A stretch of 64,000 nt of DNA from assembly GCA_037355855.1 (NCBI GenBank), contig CM074762.1:5456001-5520000 (forward strand). Direction: 5' to 3'. Within the stretch, counting starts at the first letter, position 1; each line of letters begins with the position of its first letter. The notes below the pieces were generated by a model, which was given only the letters and a program-made list of their open reading frames with translations, had not been told where the DNA came from and made no database searches. A program made the translations under genes and the position numbers. This document shows positions 1 through 11,349 of this stretch, piece by piece. The stretch comes from Pseudo-nitzschia pungens. Lineage: Eukaryota; Bacillariophyta; Bacillariophyceae; Bacillariales; Bacillariaceae.

Positions 1-762
1 AAAGTGTTCGTACATGTCGGCAACATAGTCCGTGACCGACAGGGGATCGTGGGCGTCCCGTGCATCAATGTCGTCCGGGATTCCGTTCTGGTAGCTGCTG
101 GTGGAAACTGCGGTTGCAGAGGAAGCCTTGCGGTGGGGATCGGGAACCTCGGCATCTGCCGCAGGGTTCGAATCATCGGCGGCGGTGTCGTGGACATTGG
201 CCTCGTGGACAGCAAGTGTTGCTCTCGTCGAGGATTGTTCTGTTTCAACAACCGCAGAGTGATGCCCCTGATCGTCTTCCTTTTTCGCTTGCTGCTTGGC
301 GGTTTTGGGAGGTCGGCCCCGTCTGGGTTTGGAAGCAGCAGCTTGCGTGGTTGCCGTTGACGCTGATGCTGATGCTGATGCTGATGCTGACGTTGTCGTT
401 GCAGTCGACGTTGTAGTTGCAGCTGTGGAAGAAGTTGCCGTTTTTATTTTGGACGATAATTCACCCCGGGTTTCGCGCTTTTCAGGCACTCCCTGTTGTT
501 GGAATTGCTGTTGTTGTGTGGAGTTTGAATTCGCATTGGTGGCAACGGGTTTGAGAGCCCTTCCCTTTCGTTGCTTGGCCGCGGCTGCGGCTGTTGTGGT
601 GTTTCCTGCGGGTTTGGTGCCCGAGGCAGTGGAAGTCCGTTGCCGTTTGGTTCTTGGAGGCAAGAGAGAGGGTGTGTCGTCCTCTGGGATCACTATCGGA
701 CCTGCATTGGCGGTGCCTTCACCGGCGGAAAGCCGTTTTCGTGTGGCTCTGGTCAGTGGCAT
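1..762 (-). CDS. B-type mitotic cyclin, N-terminal part (runs off window edge)
   Basis: This reading frame is open from an ATG at 762-760 to the window edge (254 codons) and has an in-frame stop just upstream (TAG, 792-790). The last residues, DPLSVTDYVADMYEHF (about 239-254), match the start of the cyclin N-box as found in A/B-type cyclins, where 'DPxxVxEYVxDIYxHLR' is typical. The cyclin fold proper lies outside the window. The long N-terminal extension is low complexity, with poly-Q, an (AS)n run at 126-135 and an AT-hook-like RRGRPPK near 147-153. Two RxxL sequences (residues 8-11 and 99-102) could be destruction boxes, which B cyclins use for APC/C degradation, but neither is a full consensus. 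The family call rests on about 16 residues; the role (CDK activation at mitosis) is inferred from the family. Confidence 0.72.
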   Translation of the reverse strand, partial: MPLTRATRKRLSAGEGTANAGPIVIPEDDTPSLLPPRTKRQRTSTASGTKPAGNTTTAAAAAKQRKGRALKPVATNANSNSTQQQQFQQQGVPEKRETRGELSSKIKTATSSTAATTTSTATTTSASASASASASTATTQAAASKPRRGRPPKTAKQQAKKEDDQGHHSAVVETEQSSTRATLAVHEANVHDTAADDSNPAADAEVPDPHRKASSATAVSTSSYQNGIPDDIDARDAHDPLSVTDYVADMYEHF

Positions 763-3700
763 TGCTCCTCGTCGATCGATGGATTGATTCTAGACAATGG
801 TTGTTGTTATTGCGTGTAGCCTTCGCTATAAGTAATGGAAGCCTGTATCCAGTATTTTAGTGTTGGATCCGAATGGAATCGAATACAGTGGAATCACTGA
901 GACGAATAACAATGGATTGAAAATCAGGATCCCCTTCGCCGTGTTTGTTGTCAATAGACAGGCTATCCGCTCCGATACACAACAATCAACTCCCGCACCG
1001 ACACCGATCTTGACAATGGCAGACTTTTGACAGCGATAAAGAGAGGATCAACGGAAGGATAGGAAACAATGACTGGGTCGTGCCGGTTACCGTAGGAATC
1101 GGTAGCGAGAATGGTGGGAGTAATGGTCAATTCGCTACCGGTACCGTACGAATAATCGATCCTCTATGAAATTCACAGCGGAAAGCGGAGCAGCACTAGA
1201 CGGATGGCGCTTGAAAGAACGAGTAACTTACTTGTACCTGTACCGCTGTAAGCCTTACTTACTTGTAGCGCAGAACCGCACCATTCATACGAATGATTAT
1301 GAACGAGGCTAAAAAAATCGTCCCTGGAAACAACCGGTTTTGATGTGGGCGTCCAAAAATGACAGAGAACCATCGGTGGATGGATTCATATTCCCCTCTT
1401 TCAATTAAAAGTCCTCCTGGGTTTGAATATCCCAAAAAAATCGTTGGGCATATTCAAAAACGAGCGCCCGCGCTCTGCCCGCGCAATTCCTTTCACGTAC
1501 TGGTGATTCGCAGCGCAGTCTTGTAGCTAACAATTTAAATTCGCCAAAACACCACTTAAAGGATGTTGTTGGTCGCACACGACCACGTTTGGGCGGTACG
1601 GGTTAACGAGAGCTGTTCCTGTCAAAAATTTGTCGTAGGAAGACGCCTGTCGGGGTCCAAGCGGCAATACTCGAAGGGCACGAAGCCGCCACCGAAAGGG
1701 GTCACGTGGAGGGAATTCATTCAAACCGGAAATTGGATCCAAAGGCATGCCTCCGTGCCGAGCATGGGCCTGCGAAACGACTCTCCCGAGTGATTGCTTT
1801 CAACAATCAATTTTTGAAGAGGGGGGAATAAGTTACGGTAGGCCCCCCGATTATTCGTCAATGGCTTTTCATGCTCGGAAGACCAGACAATGTAAGGTTA
1901 CTGTACCAGGTGGTAACCTTACTCGTCCTTGTACGAAATTGTACTAGACTACTAGTAAATGCTTGTTTTAATTTCTATTCTCAACAAGGACAAAGGCTAG
2001 AAATATAAATGCTTGAGTGAAGAATGTTGGTAGTACTTCTCTTTGTACAATAGTAGAAAGAAGCATCATGCGTTTTTGCCTGACCTTCTAGTAGTAGCAC
2101 TGCTGGTGGTACTACTGCTGCTACTACATTCACCACCACCAGCTGCGCCAGTAGTATCATGGTCCGAACCCATTGCTGTAGTAGTAGTAGTAGTAGGGCA
2201 CCATCAGTCTGTCCTTTCTGTAGCAGAACCAATGGATCATTGCATGCATAATGCTACTATGAAATGCTTTTAAAATCAGGAAGTAGCAAAATATTGTTGA
2301 AGACATGGTAGTAAGAAGTTTCTCTCTGGACCTTCCGGAACTGAAAATATTTTCGCGCGGATGACTACTGGAGATGCACCCGCTGCGGGCACACTGACAC
2401 GCTGCGTGGTCATGGACCATATCCCGTGGTCGTGGACCATATCCCCTCTTTTGGGCCCCCCAAGTAAACTTACAGTTTTTTAGCAAGAAAAATGCGAGTT
2501 CGGGGGCACCAAAAAACTTGCACTTTCACCTCCAGTAAAAAACACGTATTTTAAACCAAAAACACGTATATAACACCAAAAAAGTGCGAGTTTTCATAGA
2601 AAAATGCGAGTTATGATAGAAAAATGCGAGTTTTCATTGGAAAGTGCAAGTTTTTTGTTGAAAATTTGATGGAATTCAGTCCCGGGAAGCTGAAAATGCT
2701 GGCGCGAGTTTTTAAACTTGAGTTTTTAGCGAAAAATTTTGATTGATCTAAGATATACGCCTCTACCATAATAACAAAAAAAGAATTTAAAAGATTATTC
2801 ACAGAAGTGCGAGTAAACTTGCACTTTTTTCTCGTCCGTTGAGCCAAACTTGCACTTTTGCCCCTCCAAAAAACAACGTGTTGGAGTCACGAGTAGAAAC
2901 TTGCATTTTTGCGATCAAAAAAAGTGCAAGTTTTTCACCCCTAAAATTAACAAAGCAAAAGGGGGGGATTGTTTCTACTGGTACGGCAAGGCAATTTTGC
3001 GTGTCTACTGTTATGCTCCATGCCAGTGAAAATTGACTGCAGGCGCGCAATCCGCGCACAACTAATATTTTGTTCCGGAAGGTCCTGTTACATTTTGCAT
3101 TTTGTCTGGTTCTTTAAGAAACATTTCAGTACTACTAGTACTAGTAGTACATCAATTGTCCAATCTGTTGGAAGAGCACATCACCAGTAGAAATAAAAAA
3201 GTCAATCATGGAGATATGCTGACTTGTTCCTTCATCATCTCACCACCAGGATCAAGAGAACTCAGGATGGAAACTTTTCTTGCTTTGATGTTCTTTATGC
3301 CTGGTGTATATGAATAATATTGTTTATGTGGCAAGTCCTGTTTTTGAATGATCCCAGTACTACTACTAATACTAGTAGGTTTGGGTTTAGTAGGACTAGG
3401 TCTGTCAGCTTGTTACAAATGAAACAATGCTACCACTTATACTCCAGGCCTGTATCTTGTAGCACTCTTTGTTCAAGAATGAAGACAAAAAGTCTTGGTA
3501 TGCAAGGCAAACATGTAGCATTGAATATGGGTTCGTCATTTTGCTAAAATCCCTGCCTTTGTTCAGGACAAAGTAGCAGTTTAAATTGATCATTCGTGGT
3601 TTTGATGCAAAGGATGATCATGTGAAAGAAGCATTGCTCAAGAAACATTCCTTATTCCAATGGTTTCTTCATAATTCTGATACTCCAACAATGACTAAGT

Positions 3701-5735
3701 TAGTCATAATATATATACTAGTGCATGATTGTGATAGTCTGAGGGTTCATCATGCTGGCTGGTGAAAAAAGGAACAGGACTTTCTTTTGAGAGATTCTAT
3801 GGGGGTGCTACGGAGCACGACAGTCAGAGCATCACAAGTGCATGCTGGTGCATGCCAGTTTTCTGTTTCTTCTATATATGGAAAAGGAAGTGCAATAGTG
3901 GAATTTGTTGTTATGACCTAGTGGTGGAACTTGTCCCATTTGATCCGCGCAATTTTACTCGTTAATTTAACAAAATCTCCTTCCACTCCACCAACAAAAA
4001 GAACAGTACCTGTGTAAGGCTTTGGTTTTGGGGGATATGGGATTTTTTCAAAATTGGCAGGGTGGCTTAACAATGACATTTTTTTTGCTGGGAGGAGCTC
4101 TTGAAAAAGGTTTTCATGGGGTGCTTGTGTATGTTTGTGTGCTTCTTGCTGTACTGGATGCCATGGGCAAACTTGACTCTCCAAACTCAAATCAATAATG
4201 AGTCATTCAGAAAACAACGAAGCTGCTGAGCTAACTCTTTTCTTTCTCCTCAAAAGGAAAACACCATCATGCCCTCCAAACACGATCAATCTTATGTACT
4301 ACCTCTAGGGAAGTACTAGATACACTGCTGGTGTATCCAACTCTATGCAATAGACAATGGACAGTATGTCTTGTAGACTCACCATTTGTCAGCACCCCGT
4401 GCACCGCTGTTGCTGTTGCTGTTATTTGCGTCCCACACAGAGTCATTATTGCTGACCAGCAATATCAATACATTAGTACAGTAGTACTAGTACTACTACT
4501 AGTACTAGTACTACCAGCTGGTGGCAATATCTGCGGCAATGATACAGCAGCAGCTAAGAAGCTTCTTTGGGAAGCAACAAATAACAACAGTGGAGAAGAC
4601 TTCACGCCATTGTTTCTTGTTGCATTACAATAAGAGTGATGTAATTGACTTGGGATTGGTCATAACAATAGTACGGTCGTAGTACTAGTCGTACTCCTCG
4701 TAGCACGTCCAATGGAATGCTACTAGGAAGAGAGGTTCTTCGTGATTTACTATTGACTACACGTACCGAACAGTACGGGTCGTCCTAGTAGTATTCGTAC
4801 CGTACATACCGGTACTAACCTCAGATCGATACAGAGAGCACATTGTGAACACGTGTGTGAGTAAGATTTACGAATATGAATCTCTAAGGTGATACTGATA
4901 GTAACTATGGCGGGGCTATTGTTACAGTCATAGAACATTATGTTATTACTACCGGTACGGTGACTAAAGGTTTACTGTAGTAAAAATTTAATTATGGCGA
5001 AATTATGGGTATTTTTTTGTTGGCATTAAAATCACAAAAGGATTGAAAGCCAGAATGAATGGAATTCGAAGGTCTTCCAATATCAGACGGTAATTAAACT
5101 ACGGTAGTTTTTCTTCTCTCATCTCCTTACCTATTTCATATTAAAGCCTTCGCTTTATTAGTCCTTTCAGATCGGAATTGACATGAAAAGCTTATATTGC
5201 CCCATTCAGGAACATCTATTCCCCTTTCATTGCACTACTTGTAATCGTTGTACTTAGTCCAAAATACGAAGCACGAAGTACAATTATTTTTACATTATTC
5301 CGTTAAACCGGTTTAGAATCATCCGAAGATAAGGAAAAGAAAATCTAGCTCTTTTTGTCAAGATTGCGCGTCACAGATTCAACACACCGATTTTATTTTG
5401 TTCTTCGCTCATCAAACATATACTACGTATATACCAGGGACGTACCGGTGCGTACTGCCACGTACCGGGACTTTCGAAGATTGTTTTTCTGATGAAAAAT
5501 TGAGAAGCAGATGTCACATTCGTTCGTCAAATAGATCTCGTGTCAATACGTTTTTGTAGATGTACAATGTATACCCGAATGGTCTGTAGAATTTTCTATT
5601 TGCAGAAATTCTGTGAGTTTTCCCCGAACCAACCTTTGCCATTTTGACGAAGCGGCAATCCAAACACAATCAAGATAATATCTGTTTCCATTTTGTACAT
5701 TCATCCCCCCCCTTCAAATTGCTTAGTGATAAAAG
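763..5735. other. AT-rich intergenic region, no convincing gene
   Basis: This 5-kb spacer holds many short ORFs but none with recognisable protein character. It is rich in ACTAGT/AGTACT and (ACT)n/(AGT)n runs (for example 2,090-2,200, 3,120-3,150 and 4,470-4,510) and in GTACGGTAC-type words. A TIR element sits at 2,328-3,085. From about 3,100 to 4,300 the sequence is AT-rich and could be decayed transposon coding sequence, but I could not recognise a family. Confidence 0.6.
2328..3085. mobile_element. Short terminal-inverted-repeat element with internal GCRAGTTT array
   Basis: A perfect 14-bp inverted repeat bounds 758 bp: GGACCTTCCGGAAC at 2,328-2,341 and its reverse complement at 3,072-3,085. 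The similarity continues imperfectly inward (AAAATATT, then GCGCGG). The interior from about 2,490 to 2,935 carries roughly ten copies of AAA(A/G)TGC(A/G)AGTTTT, the first ones direct and the later ones in both orientations. No long ORF is present, so if mobile it is non-autonomous (MITE or foldback type). I see no clear target-site duplication. Confidence 0.6.
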
Positions 5736-7217
5736 ATGGATTTGAAAGCCATGAGTTCGTTGAAATTAGCCTTGATCGTTGGACCGGTGAGTTGACAACC
5801 TGGTTTAGGAACGTTCTTGGACAATGTGATGATGAAAGGAACGAGCAACAGAGCGAATCAACCATGCGACACATCCCTATGATTTGGTTTCATTGTCTCG
5901 AATGTCGATTCTTCCCCCTCACGTTTTGTTCAAAATGATGTATCCCACCGCTTGACGTCGCTACCCGACTGTACGACTCTCGACCAGGTGCTCGTCATCG
6001 TTGCGGTGACCCTAACCGAAATGGGTTCGGTGACTCCTCCTTTTACGCCCCCGAACAGCACCACCGCGTTGATTCCACCTTGGTCCGCCTTCAAGATTGG
6101 GTGCAAGCTCCACGAATTCTTTAGCTTCATGGCCTTTGCCACCCAGCCACCGGAAGCCTACGTCATCGACATGAGCACCGCCTACTGGAAGTCCGAAGTT
6201 ACCTACGCGTTGGCCTACCACAAAGTTTTTGACGCCCTCGAAGCCGAGAACTCGGCGTCCTGTGAAAAGCTCGCGGAGAGCCTCGAACTGCAGGCGTTTG
6301 TTCTCTGCAAATACATGGACGCCGGAAAGAACTTTCACCTCCTGGCGCAAGACGAATCGACGAAGGAATTCTCGTTGACGCCCCACGGAAAACTCTTGAC
6401 CGTCGACGGCGGACAGCGAGATTTTCTCCTCTTCCTCAATCGATCGTCGAAGAATGCCTGGAGGGCTGCCGGAATCCAATTGATGAAGGAAGGTGGCGGC
6501 GAGACCAAGAAGGGTGGCTGGGAAATTCACTACGGGGAACCCGTTTGGGAATATTTATCCCGTATTCCGGAAGAGGAGGCCGAATTCGGTCGAGCCATGG
6601 CGGCGTTCTCGGACGCTCCGAGTGGGGCAATGATTTCGGACTGGAAGCCACCCTCGGACGATGCTCTCGTCTGCGACATTGGTGGAGGAATGGGACTGCT
6701 ACTGGGTGAAATCATGCTCCACTATCCAAAAATGAAGGGGATCGTCTTTGACCAACCGGATGTTGCGGAACGCGCCCAGAAGCATTTTGACTCGCTCGGA
6801 CTCGCCGATCGAGGCAGTACCCTCGGTGGTAGCTTCTTCGAAGAGTTTCCGGAACAGCTCGCGGAATGCGACGCGTACACCATGCGATTTATCCTCCACG
6901 ACTGGGGCGACGAGGAAAGCGTCAAGATTCTCCAAAACATTCGGGCCATTGCCTCCAAGACGGAAAAGAAAAAGGTCGTGGTGATCGTGGACCATATCTT
7001 GGACACTGGAGCTCCCGCCTTCCTCGAAGCGGCCAAGTCCATGATGTCCATCAACATGATCAGTTCCAACCCCTACGGAGCCAAGGAGCGCACCATCCCC
7101 GAAAACATCGAATTGTTCCGAGAAGCGGGATACAGCAAGCTGGAACTCAACGGACGCACCGAAACCAAGTTTATCCCCATGAGATCGATCATTTCGGCCC
7201 TTCAGGTCGAAATCTAG
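5736..7217 (+). CDS. SAM-dependent O-methyltransferase (plant COMT/ASMT-like, family 2), two exons
   Basis: Proposed CDS is join(5736..5786, 5988..7217), 426 aa. Exon 2 alone lacks an upstream ATG except one at 6,021. Exon 1 begins with ATG at 5,736 and ends at a GTGAGT donor (5,787); the acceptor CAG is at 5,985-5,987. The phase-0 junction joins LALIVGP to VLVIVAVTL, rebuilding one continuous hydrophobic N-terminal segment, which strongly supports the splice. The segment could be a signal anchor or ER targeting signal. The catalytic domain has the SAM motif DIGGGMG (about 247-253), an aspartate in IVFDQPDV, and the FILHDWGDE motif whose His (about 321) is the general base in this family. Relatives methylate hydroxyls of small phenolic or indole compounds; the substrate here is unknown. 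If the splice is wrong, the fallback start is the ATG at 6,021. Confidence 0.88.
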
Positions 7218-7789
7218 GAAGATAGTGATCTCGGGTGTTAAAACGGACGGAATGATGGGCAGTTAGAGAGACTCCAACTCGATTGGAAATGCTTGCAATC
7301 ATCTGTATGAAGTTGCATATTATATTATTCTCGTTTAATTTGTGAATAGTAATGGTGAGCGAAAATATTAATGTATTACGAATGAATGCACATTGTACAT
7401 TTGATTCTTTCTCGGCGATGTGACTCCTACTGTGTATGGCCGCCTGAATCATTCCGTGGATACTTTCAGCATCCATTCATCTGCGAAGCCCAGTGAGGTC
7501 GTCGAAACGAAATGAAATGGAACACAGGTCTTCCATAGATTACTATAATCTCTTAGTATTTTTGGACGTACAACATTTCTATCCACTACGCAGTCAGGAC
7601 ACGTACAGTAGTTCTTGTACGCATTCAGCGTGGAGCAGTACATGGCAGTGTAGTAGTAGTAGTAGTAAGTTGCAATAAGAATCCCATTCTGCCTTGTTCC
7701 GAAGTGTGCATTTGCTGTTCTTGCTCGGCTTTGCTGGACGAGTTGTTCTATTATTTACTACTGTATGAAACTATTCCTGTATACGGTAC
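7218..7789. other. Convergent intergenic spacer
   Basis: This spacer lies between the 3' end of the O-methyltransferase and the 3' end of the methyltransferase on the opposite strand. It contains AT-rich likely 3' UTR sequence and a short AGT run near 7,655. No gene is visible. Confidence 0.6.
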
Positions 7790-10138
7790 TTACTTGGTCC
7801 TCGTGAAAAAGGCCAGCGTTTCGATCGCGTCGCTCCCGGGAAAGAGCACGTGTCCCTCGGCGCAGTCCAGCGTCCACCTCCCCGAGTCCTCCACCAGGGC
7901 CTTGTAGTCCCTCCGAAAGGCATCGAATCCGCAACTCACATAAATGAGGTGTTGTTGTTGTTGTTGTTGTTGTTGTTTGTGTTGTTGTGGGTGGTGCTGG
8001 TACTCGTACTCCCCGCACAGGGCCTCCACCACGGGACGATCGAGTCCCTTGCGGGGCGGATCGACAATCACCACGCTCGCGTCGCAGAGAGACGCGAACC
8101 GGTCTCGGACCACGTCGGTGGCCGATTTGGAAACGTAGGTGATTTTGGATCGCTGGCAGGGATCCAGGAGCCGTTGTTTGCGGGCATGCGAACTTCCGCT
8201 GCTTCCGCCCCTCCCCAGGGTCAGCTCGTCCGCCGCCGCGTGAAAGCATCGCTCGTTGAAGGGATTCTCGTCCGACGACTCGATGCTGTCAAAGAGGTCG
8301 GCCAGGTTGAGGCCGATGGTGCCGACCCCACCGTACAATTCGAGGCAGTGGCCGCCGGGTCGGTGGGTCTTTGTGCAAGCAGCAGCGGGAGCAGCAGCAG
8401 GAGCGTTGGTTGCTGTTTTGGTTGCTGTTTTGGTTGCTGTTTTGGTCGTTGTTGTGGTCGTTGTCGTTGTCGTGGAAGCTGCTTTTTGGGCGTTGTTGGA
8501 GGTGTCCCTCTTGCCCCTCCGGCGCTTGCGCCTGGGGGGAGGATCGTCGGGCGTTGCCGCCTGCAATTGCTGCGGTTGATGCTGCTGCTGCTGCTGCAGC
8601 CACTCCCGGATGCGGGCAATGATCCTGGCAAAGCCGTCCAGGTTGGCCTGCCGAAAGACCTGCGGTGGAAAGTAGAGCGGTACACGGATCGGGGCATCGG
8701 CGGGTGCATCGGCTGAAGCAGAAGCACCCCCCGGGGGCAGCAGCATGACCTCCCGGATGGATCCGTGCAGCGGATCGTCGCTCTTGTCTTTGGTTTCTTC
8801 CCTGGATTTGTCGTTGGTGTTCTCATTCGTACCACGTGTACTACTAGTAGCGTCGCAGACATAGCGCGTCTCCCACCGGCCCTCCCGATCAAAAATGCTG
8901 TTGGCGTGCTTCCAGGTGTTGTTGTAGTGCACCCAGATCGAGTGCAGGTTCGTCTCCTTGCGCTTCGGATCGTTGGACAGCGTCACCAGGCGTTGGACCA
9001 GGCTGTTGAGCAGCGGCAGCTCGTTGGCGGTTGCTTCGCCATTGGCGCCGCCATTGGCGGTTGCATTATTCCCCTCCTTCCACACCAGCACCAGCTGCTG
9101 CTTCTGGGAGGATCGCTCGACGGCCAAGGCCACGTACCGCAATCCGCAGCTGCTGCCGTGTTCATTGCCATTTTCACTGCCACCAAGTTCGCGGTGTTCC
9201 GAGCTGTCCAGCGCTGCCGGGACGCCGAGTTCGTTGCACTCTTCCTCCAAGACCTTCACCAGGTCGTTGATCCTGCGGTGATGGACCGGGCAGTCCGGGA
9301 CCGGCAGCAGGTCGTGGGATCCCGGCACGAAGAGGCCGATGCGGAGGCGGGTTGGATTGTTGTTGCTGTTGCTGTTTTCGTTCGTTTTTGTCGACTTGGT
9401 CTTGCTCGTGTTTGAGTTTTTGGTTTTGTTTTTGTTGCCCTTTGTCTCTTTCGTTACGGTCTGCACCGCCAGGCGGGCCACCGTCCTCCAGCCGAGCTTG
9501 GGACCGACCGTCACCGGGAAATACGCATCGTGGCTCGTTCCGGAAGCGGCGTTGGTTTTTTCGCGAAAGAACTTGATGGCGTTGCGGACCGTGGGAGCGG
9601 CCCGGGGATTGGAGAGGTATTTTAGAGAAGGGTCCTTCGGAGTGTGGTAGTTGTTGTGATTTTGACTGTTATTGTGATTGTGATTTTGATTGTGGTAGTT
9701 GTTCGAACTCTTGGAGAGCTGGGTGTCGCGGGCGCTTTCTCCGTTGTGATTGTTATTATTATTGTTATTGCGATTGTTATTGTTATTGCGATTGTTGCCG
9801 CTGCCCTCCGATGCCACTGGCGCTGCCGAAACCGAAACCGACTTGGCCTTGTCCTGTTTCTTTTTGCGCCGCTTTCGCGCGTTTCGGAGCTGCGTCGGCG
9901 TCTTGTAGTCCGGATCTCCCGGTTGGGGCTGCGCCGGTCGTCGCTTTCGGGATTTCTTTGCTTTGGCCAGTACCTGTACTCCTAGCAGGGATTTGGCTTT
10001 GTTCTCGTTTGTGGTGGCGGTTGTGGTTGTGGTTGTGGTGGTGGTGGTCGTTGGCACCCCGCTGCCGCTCTTGCTCTTGCTCGTGCTCATGTGGGTGCCA
10101 CTGGCAGGCCGGTTCGCCTCGGATTGGGCCCGGGTCAT
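7790..10138 (-). CDS. TrmA/RumA-family RNA (uracil-5-)-methyltransferase
   Basis: This 782-aa single-exon ORF begins with ATG at 10,138-10,136 and ends at TAA (7,792-7,790). The family uses SAM to make 5-methyluridine in tRNA or rRNA. Visible motifs are the SAM-binding LELYGGVGTIGLNLADL (about 599-615), VIVDPPRKGLDRP (690-702, Asp of motif IV), YVSCG with the nucleophilic Cys near 736, and a C-terminal IETLAFF in place of the usual HVE(T/C) segment, keeping the Glu base. The N-terminal half has GWRTVARLAVQTV and the IGLFVPGSHDLLPVPDCPVH stretch typical of the family's central domain. The four-Cys iron-sulfur cluster of bacterial RumA is not evident. The first 190 residues and several linkers are homopolymers (Thr, Asn, Gln) expanded by simple repeats, making the protein almost twice the usual length. 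tRNA versus rRNA substrate cannot be told. Confidence 0.87.
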   Translation of the reverse strand: MTRAQSEANRPASGTHMSTSKSKSGSGVPTTTTTTTTTTTATTNENKAKSLLGVQVLAKAKKSRKRRPAQPQPGDPDYKTPTQLRNARKRRKKKQDKAKSVSVSAAPVASEGSGNNRNNNNNRNNNNNNNHNGESARDTQLSKSSNNYHNQNHNHNNSQNHNNYHTPKDPSLKYLSNPRAAPTVRNAIKFFREKTNAASGTSHDAYFPVTVGPKLGWRTVARLAVQTVTKETKGNKNKTKNSNTSKTKSTKTNENSNSNNNPTRLRIGLFVPGSHDLLPVPDCPVHHRRINDLVKVLEEECNELGVPAALDSSEHRELGGSENGNEHGSSCGLRYVALAVERSSQKQQLVLVWKEGNNATANGGANGEATANELPLLNSLVQRLVTLSNDPKRKETNLHSIWVHYNNTWKHANSIFDREGRWETRYVCDATSSTRGTNENTNDKSREETKDKSDDPLHGSIREVMLLPPGGASASADAPADAPIRVPLYFPPQVFRQANLDGFARIIARIREWLQQQQQHQPQQLQAATPDDPPPRRKRRRGKRDTSNNAQKAASTTTTTTTTTTKTATKTATKTATNAPAAAPAAACTKTHRPGGHCLELYGGVGTIGLNLADLFDSIESSDENPFNERCFHAAADELTLGRGGSSGSSHARKQRLLDPCQRSKITYVSKSATDVVRDRFASLCDASVVIVDPPRKGLDRPVVEALCGEYEYQHHPQQHKQQQQQQQQHLIYVSCGFDAFRRDYKALVEDSGRWTLDCAEGHVLFPGSDAIETLAFFTRTK

Positions 10139-11349
10139 GGTGGAATTCTCGTTTTGGAATTCTCGTTTTGGTAAAAGTACGGTATGCGATGATATGCGAT
10201 CTCATGCGATGATACGCGATGCGATGCGATGGATGGATGTGGGAATGTTGCAAATCGGGTTTGCCAATTCCTTTTGGTGGTCCTCTGCAAACTCCAACCA
10301 ACTACAGGCACTCTGGGGTAACCTTACCTGGTACGGTACGTACCTGTAGAATATTTGTAGGGTACTGTACGGTACAGGTATTCATACCGGGTAAGGTACT
10401 TGTACCGGGTACAGTGTTGTTACCAGGGCCCTCCAGAACCGTCCAGAACTGCAAAAAATTTTCGTTACCGACCCCCTTATTTTTTGTTCCCCCTAAAATA
10501 TGTATGTTTTTTATTTAAAATTACGGAGTAAGGTTATTTTTGAGGTTAAGGTTACTCGTACGTGTAACCTTACTTACCACGCAATACGAAGTAAGGTTTA
10601 CGAAATACGAAGTAATCTTAACCTTAGAAGTAATAACCTCACCGAGACAAAAACCCACGAAAACAACCCACGACGACCCACTACAAGAACCCACAACAAG
10701 AACCCACTATCCCAGAAGAACCCACGATCCCACAATAAAAAGAACCCACGATCCCACAATAAGCCCAATAAGAAGAACCCACGAGGATAACCCGAGATAA
10801 CCCAGCACTCTGTTTTCGGGAATGATAAATTACATGTGTGAGGTTACGGAAAAATCAATATTACTACGTATGTATTGTTTCGGGAACTACTTCGTAATGC
10901 TACCACCGCCATACTGCTCGGCTCAATAGTAGGATTATGTACCATAGGTACATAACCCTAGCATAGCACTGGGCAGAAAGGTACTATGAGCTGTATGCCA
11001 CGAGCTGCATGCCATGAGCACGTGGAACTGTTTTTTGAATACTGGTACGTACGTACGGTATCTTTCGGTATCTTCCGTTACCGGGATTGAGAATGTTTTC
11101 CGTTCGTTTCTTGAACGTACACGCTTACCGGTACAATATTGTACCGTACGGTACGGTAGGTCGTACTTGGTATTACTTCGTATTTATTAAGGTTACTACG
11201 TAATACGACTTACTTCGAAGTATTTGTACGAGTAACTTACCTGGCTGGTTCTTCGACGAACAACCAAAATTCCTCCCATAAAAAAAATAATATTATAATA
11301 ATAATACCAACACAAAACGAAAAAGAAAAGAACAAAACAAAACAAAACA
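10139..11349. other. Divergent promoter region between methyltransferase and subtilase
   Basis: This 1.2-kb spacer separates divergently transcribed genes, so it should hold both promoters; I could not identify core elements. It is rich in GTACGGTAC, AAGGTTAC and TACGAAGTA-type words and includes a run of AACCCAC-based repeats. No ORF looks coding. Confidence 0.6.
10640..10805. repeat. Imperfect tandem repeat built on AACCCAC
   Basis: AACCCACGA/AACCCACTA/AACCCACAA recur at 8-30-bp spacing on the plus strand, with the segment AACCCACGATCCCACAATAA present twice in full. It resembles neither TTAGGG-type telomere repeats nor coding sequence. It is probably an expanded microsatellite-like repeat. 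Confidence 0.6.

Noticed and set aside
1173..5690. Short ORFs of 60-110 codons in the first spacer
   Set aside because: None has a recognisable motif, most open with TTG or GTG, and many translate ACT/AGT repeats.
10640..10805. AACCCAC repeats as interstitial telomere sequence
   Set aside because: The unit does not match TTAGGG/CCCTAA or other usual telomere units, and it is too irregular.
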